NCBI GenBank assembly: GCA_005773095.1
Contig: SXHT01000191.1
Span: forward strand, 1 to 16,419
DNA length: 16,419 bases
Direction of reading: 5' to 3'
Source of the DNA: Planctomycetaceae bacterium
GTDB taxonomy: Bacteria > Planctomycetota > Planctomycetia > Pirellulales > PALSA-1355
Position numbers and translations under genes: made by a program. This document shows, in pieces, positions 6,941 to 14,525 of this stretch (positions are counted from its first letter, which is position 1; each line of letters starts with the position of its first letter). The notes beneath the pieces are model-generated. The model was not told where the DNA came from, ran no database searches, and saw only the letters and a program-made list of their open reading frames with translations.

Positions 6941-8572
6941 TCACTCGTTTTTCGCGTCCTTTGCCGGCGCTTTGGAGTCCTTGGCGGCATCACCCTCTGC
7001 GGCCGTGGCTTCCTTTGTCTTGACCACGTCGGCGCGGGTTAGATGCACCTTTTTGTACACGTCGTCGGAGATCACGTAGTACCAATCGGCAAAGCGGGCA
7101 TTCAGCTCGCCGACTTTCTTCCGAGCATTCTCGATCTTCTCGTCGTAGTCATCCTGCTTGCGCTTGTTGGCTTTTTCGATCTGAGCGCGCTTCTCTTCAA
7201 GCTCCGCCTTTTGGGCGGCCTGATCTTCGGGCTTGGCGTCCGGCTTTGCCTTTTCGGCCTCGGCGCCGGGTGTCTTCTTGTCGTCGGCCGGTTTTTCGCC
7301 GGGCGCATTTGCGTCCGCTTTCGGCTCGGCGGTTTTATCCCCGGCCTTCGGTTCATCGTCCGGCAGCGGCTCCAATTCGGGCTTGGGAATCGCCGACTCG
7401 TCGAGCTGGGCCGTGATCATTACGTACCGATCGACGCCCCCCTGACCTTCTTTTTTGCTGCTGTCGGTTCCGGCCGCGATTTGGCCGAAGCGAACGATGT
7501 AGTTTACGCCGTCTTTAAGTTTGCAAATCACTTCGCCATCGGTTGAGAGCACCGAGAACTTCTGCTCTTCGAGCGCCACCGGCACGAAGCCGCGCGCGGC
7601 GAGCGACATGGCCAGCGAATTGAGCGACTGGCGATCCTGAATCACCGCGGTATCAATCGAGAGGTCGCCGTTGAGTCCCGGCGGCTTTCGCGAGACGTTC
7701 ACGATCTTCAGATCGTCGAGCGCGCTTCGCAGATCGTTCAGCTTTTGGGTGTTCAACTCCTCGGCTTCACCGAGTTTGTTTTGCGTTGGCTTGCCTTGGG
7801 CGAACGTCACCATGTCTTCCAGCGACCAGGTCGACTTGGTATCGTCGTACTTGAGCTTGATTTCGCTGGCCTTGACCTGCCCCAACGCCAGACCCCCCTG
7901 ATCGTCGGCCACTTCGCGCAGCGAGTAATCGTTCAGATCGATCTCGCGGATATCGAACGTGTTGAGCTTGAGCAAGTCCTTTTCAATCCAATCCTCGAAC
8001 CTGGTCGAGAACTTGTCAGTACCGAGCTTTGCTCGGTACACGGGATCCTTGCCCGTCAGACGCACATAACGCACACCCGGCTGGTCCTTGACTTCTTTGC
8101 CGATGATCAGATCGGCCAGTGGATTGTCCTTGGAGTCCTTCATGACGATTCGCTCGCCGACGCCGGTGGCGCCCTTGCTCAACTTGTTGAGATCCGGCTC
8201 GATCACGCCGAATACCTCGTGTTCGCCCGGCGTGGTGCCGGCGACGCCCAGCTTTTCCACATCGATCAGCGCCGTGGCGGCGGCGGCGAGGTGTTCTTTC
8301 GCATCGGCGGGATAGTTCTGGTGCGAAGGGATCGACCAGATCCCATTGACCTGCGCCACCTTGAAGGGCTTGATGGTCGATGTGTCTTCATCGAACTCAA
8401 TGATCTCCAGACTGTTTGCGGCCAGGGCATTATCAAAATCCTGGAACAGCTTTCGCCCTTCGCCATCCTCGGCGGTGGGAGTCACGCTGGTCCCCCTCCA
8501 GGGCGCAAAGCCCAACAAGAGCGCGACGAAGCCCACAATGATAAACGCGACGGTTTTTTGATTGTCGTTCAT
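6941..8572 (-). CDS. DUF4340 domain membrane-anchored protein of a GldA/F/G-type ABC system
   Basis: The ATG at 8572 is chosen because it puts a membrane anchor at the N-terminus (NDNQKT then a hydrophobic span at about 7-24); the frame continues 43 codons upstream but that part is Cys/Pro-rich and reads through the spacer into the preceding gene. The product is 543 residues. Residues about 35-390 match the DUF4340 pattern with repeated beta segments, including ARPGVRYVRL-like VRYVRL (168-173), and sit outside the cytoplasmic membrane. Residues about 395-455 are a low-complexity linker rich in Pro, Ala, Glu, Asp and Lys, followed by a charged helix (455-490) and a conserved-looking end RFADWYYVISDDVYKKV (493-509). 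It is the last gene of the set ATPase, permease-GldG, DUF4340, with 67 bp to the gene before it. DUF4340 proteins regularly accompany GldG-type proteins; the molecular role is unknown. Confidence 0.88.
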   Translation of the reverse strand: MNDNQKTVAFIIVGFVALLLGFAPWRGTSVTPTAEDGEGRKLFQDFDNALAANSLEIIEFDEDTSTIKPFKVAQVNGIWSIPSHQNYPADAKEHLAAAATALIDVEKLGVAGTTPGEHEVFGVIEPDLNKLSKGATGVGERIVMKDSKDNPLADLIIGKEVKDQPGVRYVRLTGKDPVYRAKLGTDKFSTRFEDWIEKDLLKLNTFDIREIDLNDYSLREVADDQGGLALGQVKASEIKLKYDDTKSTWSLEDMVTFAQGKPTQNKLGEAEELNTQKLNDLRSALDDLKIVNVSRKPPGLNGDLSIDTAVIQDRQSLNSLAMSLAARGFVPVALEEQKFSVLSTDGEVICKLKDGVNYIVRFGQIAAGTDSSKKEGQGGVDRYVMITAQLDESAIPKPELEPLPDDEPKAGDKTAEPKADANAPGEKPADDKKTPGAEAEKAKPDAKPEDQAAQKAELEEKRAQIEKANKRKQDDYDEKIENARKKVGELNARFADWYYVISDDVYKKVHLTRADVVKTKEATAAEGDAAKDSKAPAKDAKNE

Positions 8573-8639
8573 GGTTATTTTCGGCGGGCAGCACCCGCAG
8601 GGTACCCGTCCGCTCAATGGGAAGGTCGATCGAGTGATA

Positions 8640-11600
8640 CTAACGAAGACGCGCTTTTGAGACGCCTTCGCGCTCGCGGGCACGGCGATTGAAAAACACA
8701 AATAGTCCGAGCAAGAGGGGGGGGATCGGCGGCAGCAACACGGCCCAGGTCTTGTACCCGTCCTGCACTTGCCGGACTTGCATCGCCAGGTCCCGCTCGA
8801 TTTCCTTGATCTCGCGATCTCGCTTCTGTTCGAGCTGTGCGATCTTCGTGTCCAACCGCCGTTGGCCCTCCTGCTTAGCGATCAGAATCTCCATCATTTT
8901 TTGTTGCTCGCTAACACCCTTACGCTTTTCGAGGCGGGCTATTTCCTCGTCGAATTTTTTCTGCTCTCCGGCCTTCGCGCTTTCAAATTCTTGAATAAAA
9001 TCTCCTCGTGCCTGATCGGCCGCTTGCCGCGCGGCGGCCGTTTTATCCGTGAGCCGCGTCAACGTGCGGTGCTTGAACCGCCGCTTGCGAATGTCGACAA
9101 ACCGGTCGTCACCGGCCAATGCATCGAGCGCGTTGAGCACAAAAGTTACATTGTCAAAATCGAAGTTGACCATTTCCTCTTCTTCTTCACCGCGCGATCG
9201 GACCATGAAGAAGGCCGAGTAGAGGCAATCCATGTCGGCCACCAGCACGACGTTGACTTCCGACTCCGCCGGTTTGCCAGCCTCTGGTTTGCCAGCCTCT
9301 GGTTTGCCAGCCTCTGGTTCGCCAGCCTCTGGTTCGCCAGCCTCTGGTTCGCCTTCGGGCTGCGCAGCGGGCCTGGCGGCCGACTTGTCAGTAGAATCTT
9401 GCTCCGACTCCTTCGGCGGTGTGGCAGCATCGTCTGCGTCGGCCGTGGGCTCCGCTGGCGTTGCCTCGGCTGCCGCTTCCGGCTGGTCCTCAGCCACGGC
9501 ATCCGCCGGTGCGGCAGACGCCGCCTGTTTGTCGGACATCGGCACCGCGGCCGTCTTCAATCTGCCATGGATGCGGGCCGCCAGCACATACTCTTCGTTG
9601 GTCGTCTTCTCGAGTTGATTCAAGCGCGGGTTTGGTCCCGACGGTCCCATAAAACCCTGCTGCCAAATCTGATCGGCGGGAACCTGACCCGTGTACTCGC
9701 TTGTCGTTACCAGCGGCGTGAAGTTGAGGGTTGAGGCGTTCTGTCCACGCACCGCTCCGGGATAGGGGAAAAGCAACTGCTGCAATCCAGAGCTGATTTT
9801 ATCCTTTTGATTAAATGGCTTCTTCGCGCCAGAACCGTCGGCGACGAAGACCCATTCCTTGCTGAAGTTGGCTTCGGGATAGGGATTGTAGTCCTGCCAG
9901 ATCACTTCCGTGCCGTTGAAATCGACGCCCAGCAGGCTCCACAGCTGGCCGATATCCCCCTTGGGTCCCGGCGGCTGCCGCTGCTGCATAAACGGGTTCA
10001 TGCCGCCACCGCCGGGCGGCCGCTTGGGCGCCGCGGTGCCAGGAACCGTGGGGTTGAAACCTGGGAATGGGAAGGGGTCTTCAAAAATCGCCGTCGGCTG
10101 GCCGGACTTCACGCAGGCGATAAAGTTCTCCATCTGGGGAGGTGAGAGCGAAGAAGGCTGCACCGCCAGCAGCACATCGTACTTTTCGGAAATCGGATTG
10201 GTTGAATCGACCTGTACCAGATCGTACTGTTTTTTGAGTTCCTCAATGATCAGCTCGTCCTGCGTGCTGGCCAGGCTCTGCATGTCGAAACCACCGTACA
10301 GCTTCGCATCCGTCGTGAGGATCCCCAGCTTCTTGCGCTTGGGCAGCGACACGGTGGAAATTGAACGAACGAGCTCATACTCCACCGGTAAGCCTTTATC
10401 GAAGAATGGCACTACCACCTTTTCCAGACCGCTGGTAAACGCCACGCCCAAAAACACTTCTTCCTGCGTACGCGCGCCGCGCGACGTGGAAATCACGGGC
10501 ACGGGCTTGATGCCGAATTGCGTTTCGGCTCGTTGGGCTTCCTGGCTGAACGGCTGTGTGTCGTGGACGTCGACCTTAATCTTTTCGCCCGAGGTGGCTT
10601 CGAACTCTCGCAGCGCGGAGATCAGGTTGAGCCGCGTCTGCGTGTAGTTTTCCGGCACGGTCGGACTGATGTAGGCATCGATCTTGATCGGATACTTGGA
10701 ATCGAGCTTGCCAAGAATCTCGCGCGTTTGCGGGGCGAGGCTGCTGAGATGCTCGGTCGTTACATCGACGCGCAGCCCGTCGTTACGGGCCAGCACCATG
10801 TTGATGCCCAGCACCGCGGCCGCCAAAGCGACGAACCGTGCCGTGTAGTGAATCCGCGACCCCCGGCCCTCGAAGCCACCCTTCCAGTGACGCCGGCCAA
10901 TCAGCACCATGCTCAAGTACAACATCAGCACGACGATCCCAAAAAAGTAGCCGATGCTCGAGATGCTGATCACGCCGCGGGAAAAATCGCGGAACTGTTC
11001 GGCAATGCTCCATCGCTTAATGAACATCCCCAGCTGGCCAGGCGTGATATGAACAATCTTCTCGGCAATGGTGCTCAGCCAGGCAGGCAGCGAAAACAAT
11101 TCGCCATACTGGGCGAAAACCACGGGCGAAATGAACACCGCGCCTAGAATAAAGGCAATGGTCAGGTTGCCCGTGAGGAATGACGCCGCCATCCCAATGG
11201 CCAACAGCGCCAACCCCACCACCCAATAGCCAAAGTACGTGCCGCAGATCAGGCCAAAGTCAGGCACCCCCAAGGTGGAGAGCACCATAAAGTTCGAAAT
11301 CATCGAAAACAACAGCGACACGGAATAAATCGCTACTGCCGCCAGATACTTGCCTAAGACCACGTCAATGTCCGCGGCGGGAATGGTCAGCAGCAATTCG
11401 TCGGTGCCCTGCCGCCGCTCGTCGGCCCAAATGCTCATCGTGATCGCCGGAATGAACCCGATCAAAATGAACGGCAGAAATTTATTGAGCTGCTCGAGGT
11501 TGGCCAGATTGGCGTTGAAAAACTCCGCTGGCCAAAACGCCGCGAACGACGTGGCCAGCACGAACACGCAAATAAAGACGTAGCCCGTGGGGTTGCTGAA

Positions 11601-11651
11601 GTAGCTGACAAAATTGCGGCGAAAGATCGCCCGAATGACATTGAAGTTCAT
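8640..11651 (-). CDS. ABC-2 permease fused to a GldG-type extracytoplasmic protein (GldF-GldG fusion)
   Basis: This 1003-residue protein joins two parts that are separate genes in Bacteroidetes. Residues 1-255 are an ABC-2 type permease with about six membrane spans (22-40, 58-74, 103-124, 138-160, 163-180, 234-252) and the WADERRQGTDELLLT segment (75-89) typical of GldF-like permeases. A seventh span (271-287) leads into the GldG part, with DVTTEHLSSLAPQT (296-309), KIDAYISPTVP, and the later VVLVADMDCL and FVLNALDALAGDDRFVDIR segments. A disordered Ala/Glu/Pro-rich linker fills about 705-797 and contains a pentapeptide repeat at 767-794. A long coiled coil (about 872-967) precedes a final membrane span (968-987). 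It works with the ATPase encoded upstream and the DUF4340 protein downstream. The substrate is unknown. The start ATG at 11651 has no Shine-Dalgarno site. The family is named after gliding motility, but no gliding function is implied. Confidence 0.9.
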   Translation of the reverse strand: MNFNVIRAIFRRNFVSYFSNPTGYVFICVFVLATSFAAFWPAEFFNANLANLEQLNKFLPFILIGFIPAITMSIWADERRQGTDELLLTIPAADIDVVLGKYLAAVAIYSVSLLFSMISNFMVLSTLGVPDFGLICGTYFGYWVVGLALLAIGMAASFLTGNLTIAFILGAVFISPVVFAQYGELFSLPAWLSTIAEKIVHITPGQLGMFIKRWSIAEQFRDFSRGVISISSIGYFFGIVVLMLYLSMVLIGRRHWKGGFEGRGSRIHYTARFVALAAAVLGINMVLARNDGLRVDVTTEHLSSLAPQTREILGKLDSKYPIKIDAYISPTVPENYTQTRLNLISALREFEATSGEKIKVDVHDTQPFSQEAQRAETQFGIKPVPVISTSRGARTQEEVFLGVAFTSGLEKVVVPFFDKGLPVEYELVRSISTVSLPKRKKLGILTTDAKLYGGFDMQSLASTQDELIIEELKKQYDLVQVDSTNPISEKYDVLLAVQPSSLSPPQMENFIACVKSGQPTAIFEDPFPFPGFNPTVPGTAAPKRPPGGGGMNPFMQQRQPPGPKGDIGQLWSLLGVDFNGTEVIWQDYNPYPEANFSKEWVFVADGSGAKKPFNQKDKISSGLQQLLFPYPGAVRGQNASTLNFTPLVTTSEYTGQVPADQIWQQGFMGPSGPNPRLNQLEKTTNEEYVLAARIHGRLKTAAVPMSDKQAASAAPADAVAEDQPEAAAEATPAEPTADADDAATPPKESEQDSTDKSAARPAAQPEGEPEAGEPEAGEPEAGKPEAGKPEAGKPAESEVNVVLVADMDCLYSAFFMVRSRGEEEEEMVNFDFDNVTFVLNALDALAGDDRFVDIRKRRFKHRTLTRLTDKTAAARQAADQARGDFIQEFESAKAGEQKKFDEEIARLEKRKGVSEQQKMMEILIAKQEGQRRLDTKIAQLEQKRDREIKEIERDLAMQVRQVQDGYKTWAVLLPPIPPLLLGLFVFFNRRAREREGVSKARLR
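9271..9353. repeat. 15-bp in-frame tandem repeat, about 5.5 copies
   Basis: On the plus strand the unit GGTTTGCCAGCCTCT is repeated at 9271, 9286 and 9301, then GGTTCGCCAGCCTCT at 9316 and 9331, with a partial copy at 9346-9353. On the coding strand it encodes G-[E/K]-P-E-A units (residues 767-794 of the fusion protein). The single T/C difference switches the unit from Lys to Glu, so the first three encoded units are acidic and the last three have Lys. Because the unit is 15 bp, copy-number change keeps the frame. Confidence 0.97.
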
Positions 11652-11665
11652 AATTCAGATTTCTC

Positions 11666-11688
11666 GTTCCCAGGCTCGGCCCGGGAAC
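11666..11688. repeat. Imperfect inverted repeat between the ATPase and permease genes
   Basis: GTTCCC (11666-11671) and GGGAAC (11683-11688) form the outer arms; after one mismatch, GGC/GCC pair inside over a 3-nt loop. A second CCCGGG-containing segment follows at about 11696. The 135-bp gap (11652-11786) contains no gene. The shape resembles short GTTCCCAGGC-type palindromes that I recall as common in planctomycete and cyanobacterial genomes, an unverified recollection. It could also act as an intra-operon processing or attenuation hairpin. Confidence 0.6.
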
Positions 11689-11786
11689 ACGTAGCTCCCG
11701 GGTCTCTGCCTTGTGGATCTCGTAAACGAATGGTTGGTTGGCACCTCGCCGACCGAGCAGTTCCAGGCACAGCCCGAAACCGGGGT

Positions 11787-12542
11787 TTACACTTCGGCTC
11801 CGGACAATTCGTGGAATTTTTCGTCGAGCTGCATCGCATCCGTGGCCAGTTGATCGACCGGACCGTCGAATACCATTCGGCCCTCGTTGATGAACACCAC
11901 GCGGCTGGCAATCGCTTCGACCTCTTGCAAAATGTGCGTGCTGAGCAAGATCGTCTTGTTCTCACCCAATTTGCGGAGCAGCTTCCGCACGTCCCGAATC
12001 TGGTTCGGATCAAGCCCCGCAGTCGGTTCGTCGAGGATCAACACATCCGGCTCATGCAGCAGTACCTGGGCCATGCCCACCCGCTGCCGATAACCCTTAG
12101 ACAACTTGCCAATCGCTTTGCCGATAACCGACTTCAGGGCACATAAATCGACGACCGCATCGATCCGCTCTCGCTTCCGCTGCGCATCCAGGCCACGGGC
12201 ATCCGCGAAAAACTCCAGCAGCTGCCGCGGCGTCATGTCGGGATAGAGCGGGCCGTTTTCCGGCAAGTAACCCAACTTCATGGAGCCGGCGATCCGATCG
12301 TTCGTCATGTCATGGCCGGCGATCCGGGCCATCCCGGTCGACGGGGCCAGGTAGCCGGTGAGCAACTTCATGGTGGTGCTCTTGCCCGCACCGTTAGGGC
12401 CCAAAAACGCCACTACCTGGCCCTGGGGAATGTGAAACGTGATGTCCCGAACGGCGGCAAAATCGCCGTAAAATTTGGAAAGACCGATGGCCTCAATCAT
12501 CGGCTGACTGGCAAGGGCCGAACCGTTGGTGGGTGTCGTCAT
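11787..12542 (-). CDS. ABC transporter ATP-binding protein (GldA-like)
   Basis: This 251-residue protein is a complete ABC ATPase that powers the adjacent permease-GldG fusion. Seen in order: Walker A GPNGAGKST (48-56), YLPEN (92-96) in the Q-loop region as in GldA-like ATPases, where E-N replaces the usual glutamine, signature LSKGYRQR (147-154), Walker B VLILDEP (167-173), D-loop GLDP and the switch histidine H203 in STHIL. A possible internal ATG start (M15) exists; the first 14 residues are low-complexity and may be dispensable. It is the first gene of the three-gene set, with 135 bp before the permease gene. The upstream 336 bp should contain the promoter. The protein is cytoplasmic and acts as a dimer or with the permease dimer, by family rule. 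Confidence 0.96.
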   Translation of the reverse strand: MTTPTNGSALASQPMIEAIGLSKFYGDFAAVRDITFHIPQGQVVAFLGPNGAGKSTTMKLLTGYLAPSTGMARIAGHDMTNDRIAGSMKLGYLPENGPLYPDMTPRQLLEFFADARGLDAQRKRERIDAVVDLCALKSVIGKAIGKLSKGYRQRVGMAQVLLHEPDVLILDEPTAGLDPNQIRDVRKLLRKLGENKTILLSTHILQEVEAIASRVVFINEGRMVFDGPVDQLATDAMQLDEKFHELSGAEV

Positions 12543-12663
12543 AATCTCAAACTCTTGGTAGGACCAGGGCGGGGAAGCTTAGGAAATGTTGCCGCAGCGG
12601 GTGGAATCCGGACCGAGCCGCGGGATCATTCCCTCGAAGATATTCCGTAGTGTGCGCAGGTAC

Positions 12664-12679
12664 TGGCGAGAAAATTGCT
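12664..12679 (+). promoter_or_regulatory. Sigma-54-like promoter site facing the 3' end of nadB
   Basis: TGGCGAGAAAATTGCT matches the sigma-54 consensus TGGCACG-N4-TTGCW with GG and GC exactly 12 bp apart. It is intergenic and would start transcription near 12690 on the plus strand, running toward the nadB 3' end. No plus-strand gene lies downstream, so the product would be a small or antisense RNA. The TGGC-N7-TTGC core alone is expected by chance about once in two windows of this size. Confidence 0.25.
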
Positions 12680-12785
12680 TCCGCCAGATCGACGATTTCG
12701 CAAGCAACGCCGCCGGAACAAGCGAGCGGACGGCAAGCCAAACGCCGGATGCCCCCAACAAGCTAATGCGCACGGGGGCCCTTGT

Positions 12786-12797
12786 CTAGTCGACTAG
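12786..12797. repeat. Perfect 12-bp palindrome CTAGTCGACTAG
   Basis: CTAGTCGACTAG is fully self-complementary and sits in the gap between nadB and the ABC set. It could be an operator for a dimeric regulator. It occurs only once in this window as far as I could see. Confidence 0.4.
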
Positions 12798-12878
12798 GCA
12801 GTCTCGCGGCAGCTGGATCGCGCCTGCGTGGTAATCGTCGCAAGTCATTAATAGCATGAAACTTGTGCATAATCGGGC

Positions 12879-14477
12879 TTACCGCCGAAAGGAAATCCGC
12901 CGCCGCCAGCGATCATTATCCGTTTGCGGGAAGTCAGTACGCAGATGCACCCCGCGGGTTTCTTCGCGCTCCAACGCCGCGGCAATCACGATCTTGGCGA
13001 CGGTGAGCAGGTTTTGCAGCTCCCAACCTTGCGGATCGGCAAATTGGCGGGGCAGCACGTAACGGCACCAGCGGTCGATGTTCTCCTTGGCTTCCAGCAG
13101 TCCTTCGCGGTCGCGGCGGATCCCGGCGTTGCGCCACATCAGGCTCTTGAGCGAATTGCGGATATCGACCAGATCGAGCGGCTCGAAGTGTTCCGAGAGT
13201 CGCGGATTCTCCAAGGGAATGGCCTGATAATGGTCCTTCATCGCCGCCGCCGCCTGCGATGCGCCATCGCCCGTATGCGCACCATACACCAGGCCTTCGA
13301 GCAAACTATTCGATGCCAGGCGATTCGCCCCATGCAGGCCGCTCGATGTAACCTCACCCGCCGCCCACAGACCAGGTAAGGTTGTACGTCCCTCCCCATC
13401 GACCGTCACGCCGCCGATCATATAGTGCGCGCCCGGCCGCACGGGAATGGGGTCCTTTGCAATGTCGATGCCAAACTCGGCGCAAATCGCCGCGATGCCA
13501 GGAAATCTTACGCGGATCTTGCCACCGTCCAAATGGCTCATGTCGAGATACACGCTCGGATGACGCGTTTTTTCCATCTGCGTGACGATTGCACGGCTCA
13601 CCACATCGCGGGGGGCCAACTCGCCGCGAGGGTCGTAGTCGGGCATAAAGCGATAGCCAGCGCGATCGACCAGCTTCGCGCCCTCGCCCCGCATCGCTTC
13701 CGTTATTAAATTGCGACTGCTACCGGCAATGTATAGCACCGTGGGATGGAACTGCATGAACTCCATGTCGCGCACCTCGGCCCCCGCGCGATATGCCGCC
13801 GCCAGGCCGTCGCCCGTGGCCACTTCGGGATTGGTGGTTTCGCGATAGAGCTGCCCTGCCCCGCCGGTACACAAAATCGTTTGCTTGGCCCAGACAAACG
13901 TCTTGCCGTGCTGCGGGTTCCAGACGAGCGATCCACGGCAGACGCCCTGATGCGTGAGCAGATCCAGCGTGAAAGCGTTCTCCCACGTTTCGGCGTTCGG
14001 CAGCTTCGTGGCCCGTTCGATGATGGCCCGCATCATTTCCTTGCCGGTGGCGTCGCCGAGCGCATGCACGATGCGGTGATGGCTGTGCCCGCCTTCACGG
14101 CCGAGCGCCAACTCGCCCAGCGACTCATCGAAGCGTGTGCCCCAATCGATCAGTTCCTGAATTCGCTTGGGGGCTTCGCGGACCACCATCTCCACGACGT
14201 CGCGATCGCAAAGGTCCCCCCCGGCGGCGAGTGTGTCGGCGATGTGATCTTCAAACCGATCCTCGGGATCGAGCACGCCGGCGATGCCGCCCTGCGCCCA
14301 GGCACTGTTCGATTGTTTCAGCGTCGTCTTGGTAATCACCACGACCGACTGTTCCGGCCGCGCCGCGATCGCGGCGCGGAGCCCGGCCACGCCGCCGCCA
14401 ATGATCAGCAGATCGGCAAACCGATGCGGCACCCGCTTGGGATGAAACGGCACGAGGTAGCGGGGCACGTCAGGCAT
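12879..14477 (-). CDS. nadB: L-aspartate oxidase
   Basis: This flavoprotein oxidises L-aspartate to iminoaspartate, which NadA condenses with dihydroxyacetone phosphate to quinolinate for NAD synthesis. The 532-residue length fits the family. Motifs seen: FAD-binding GGGVAG (27-32), SAWAQGGIAGV (58-68), the R-E-G-G-HSHHRI segment (127-135), the active-site region QFHPTVL (242-248), R263-G-E-G-A and R284/R290 in PRGELAPRDVVSR, Y352-M-I-G-G-V and GLHGANRLASNSLLEG (380-395), which binds flavin. The C-terminal helical domain is present with RNAGIRRD. The protein is cytoplasmic. The nadA and nadC genes are not in the window. It lies 48 bp after the C45 hydrolase gene on the same strand and may share its transcript. 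No Shine-Dalgarno site precedes the ATG at 14477, but the FAD motif near the N-terminus supports this start. Confidence 0.97.
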   Translation of the reverse strand: MPDVPRYLVPFHPKRVPHRFADLLIIGGGVAGLRAAIAARPEQSVVVITKTTLKQSNSAWAQGGIAGVLDPEDRFEDHIADTLAAGGDLCDRDVVEMVVREAPKRIQELIDWGTRFDESLGELALGREGGHSHHRIVHALGDATGKEMMRAIIERATKLPNAETWENAFTLDLLTHQGVCRGSLVWNPQHGKTFVWAKQTILCTGGAGQLYRETTNPEVATGDGLAAAYRAGAEVRDMEFMQFHPTVLYIAGSSRNLITEAMRGEGAKLVDRAGYRFMPDYDPRGELAPRDVVSRAIVTQMEKTRHPSVYLDMSHLDGGKIRVRFPGIAAICAEFGIDIAKDPIPVRPGAHYMIGGVTVDGEGRTTLPGLWAAGEVTSSGLHGANRLASNSLLEGLVYGAHTGDGASQAAAAMKDHYQAIPLENPRLSEHFEPLDLVDIRNSLKSLMWRNAGIRRDREGLLEAKENIDRWCRYVLPRQFADPQGWELQNLLTVAKIVIAAALEREETRGVHLRTDFPQTDNDRWRRRISFRR

Positions 14478-14525
14478 GGCATCAGTCTAGCGGCGCGGCT
14501 TGCCCGCCGTGAAGCGCGGCGGAAA

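Larger units (their letters stand above)
12543..12878. other. Intergenic stretch, 336 bp, between nadB and the ABC set
   Basis: No convincing gene was found on either strand. Short frames are present (for example a GTG-started minus frame at 12579-12773) but have no recognisable content or ribosome binding site. The stretch holds a sigma-54-like site on the plus strand (12664-12679) and a perfect 12-bp palindrome (12786-12797). It should also contain the minus-strand promoter for the ABC set, which I could not identify. Confidence 0.6.

Noticed and set aside
7745..9734. Two long plus-strand frames (7745-8692 and 8769-9734) opposite the DUF4340 and permease-GldG genes.
   Set aside because: They are antisense shadows with unnatural composition, including the tandem repeat read as a Leu/Ala/Ser/Trp/Phe repeat. 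The minus-strand products are recognisable.
12579..12773. A 64-codon GTG-started minus-strand frame with a hydrophobic start in the gap upstream of the ABC set.
   Set aside because: No convincing ribosome binding site, and the composition of the rest is not protein-like. An overlapping minus frame and a plus frame are equally open.
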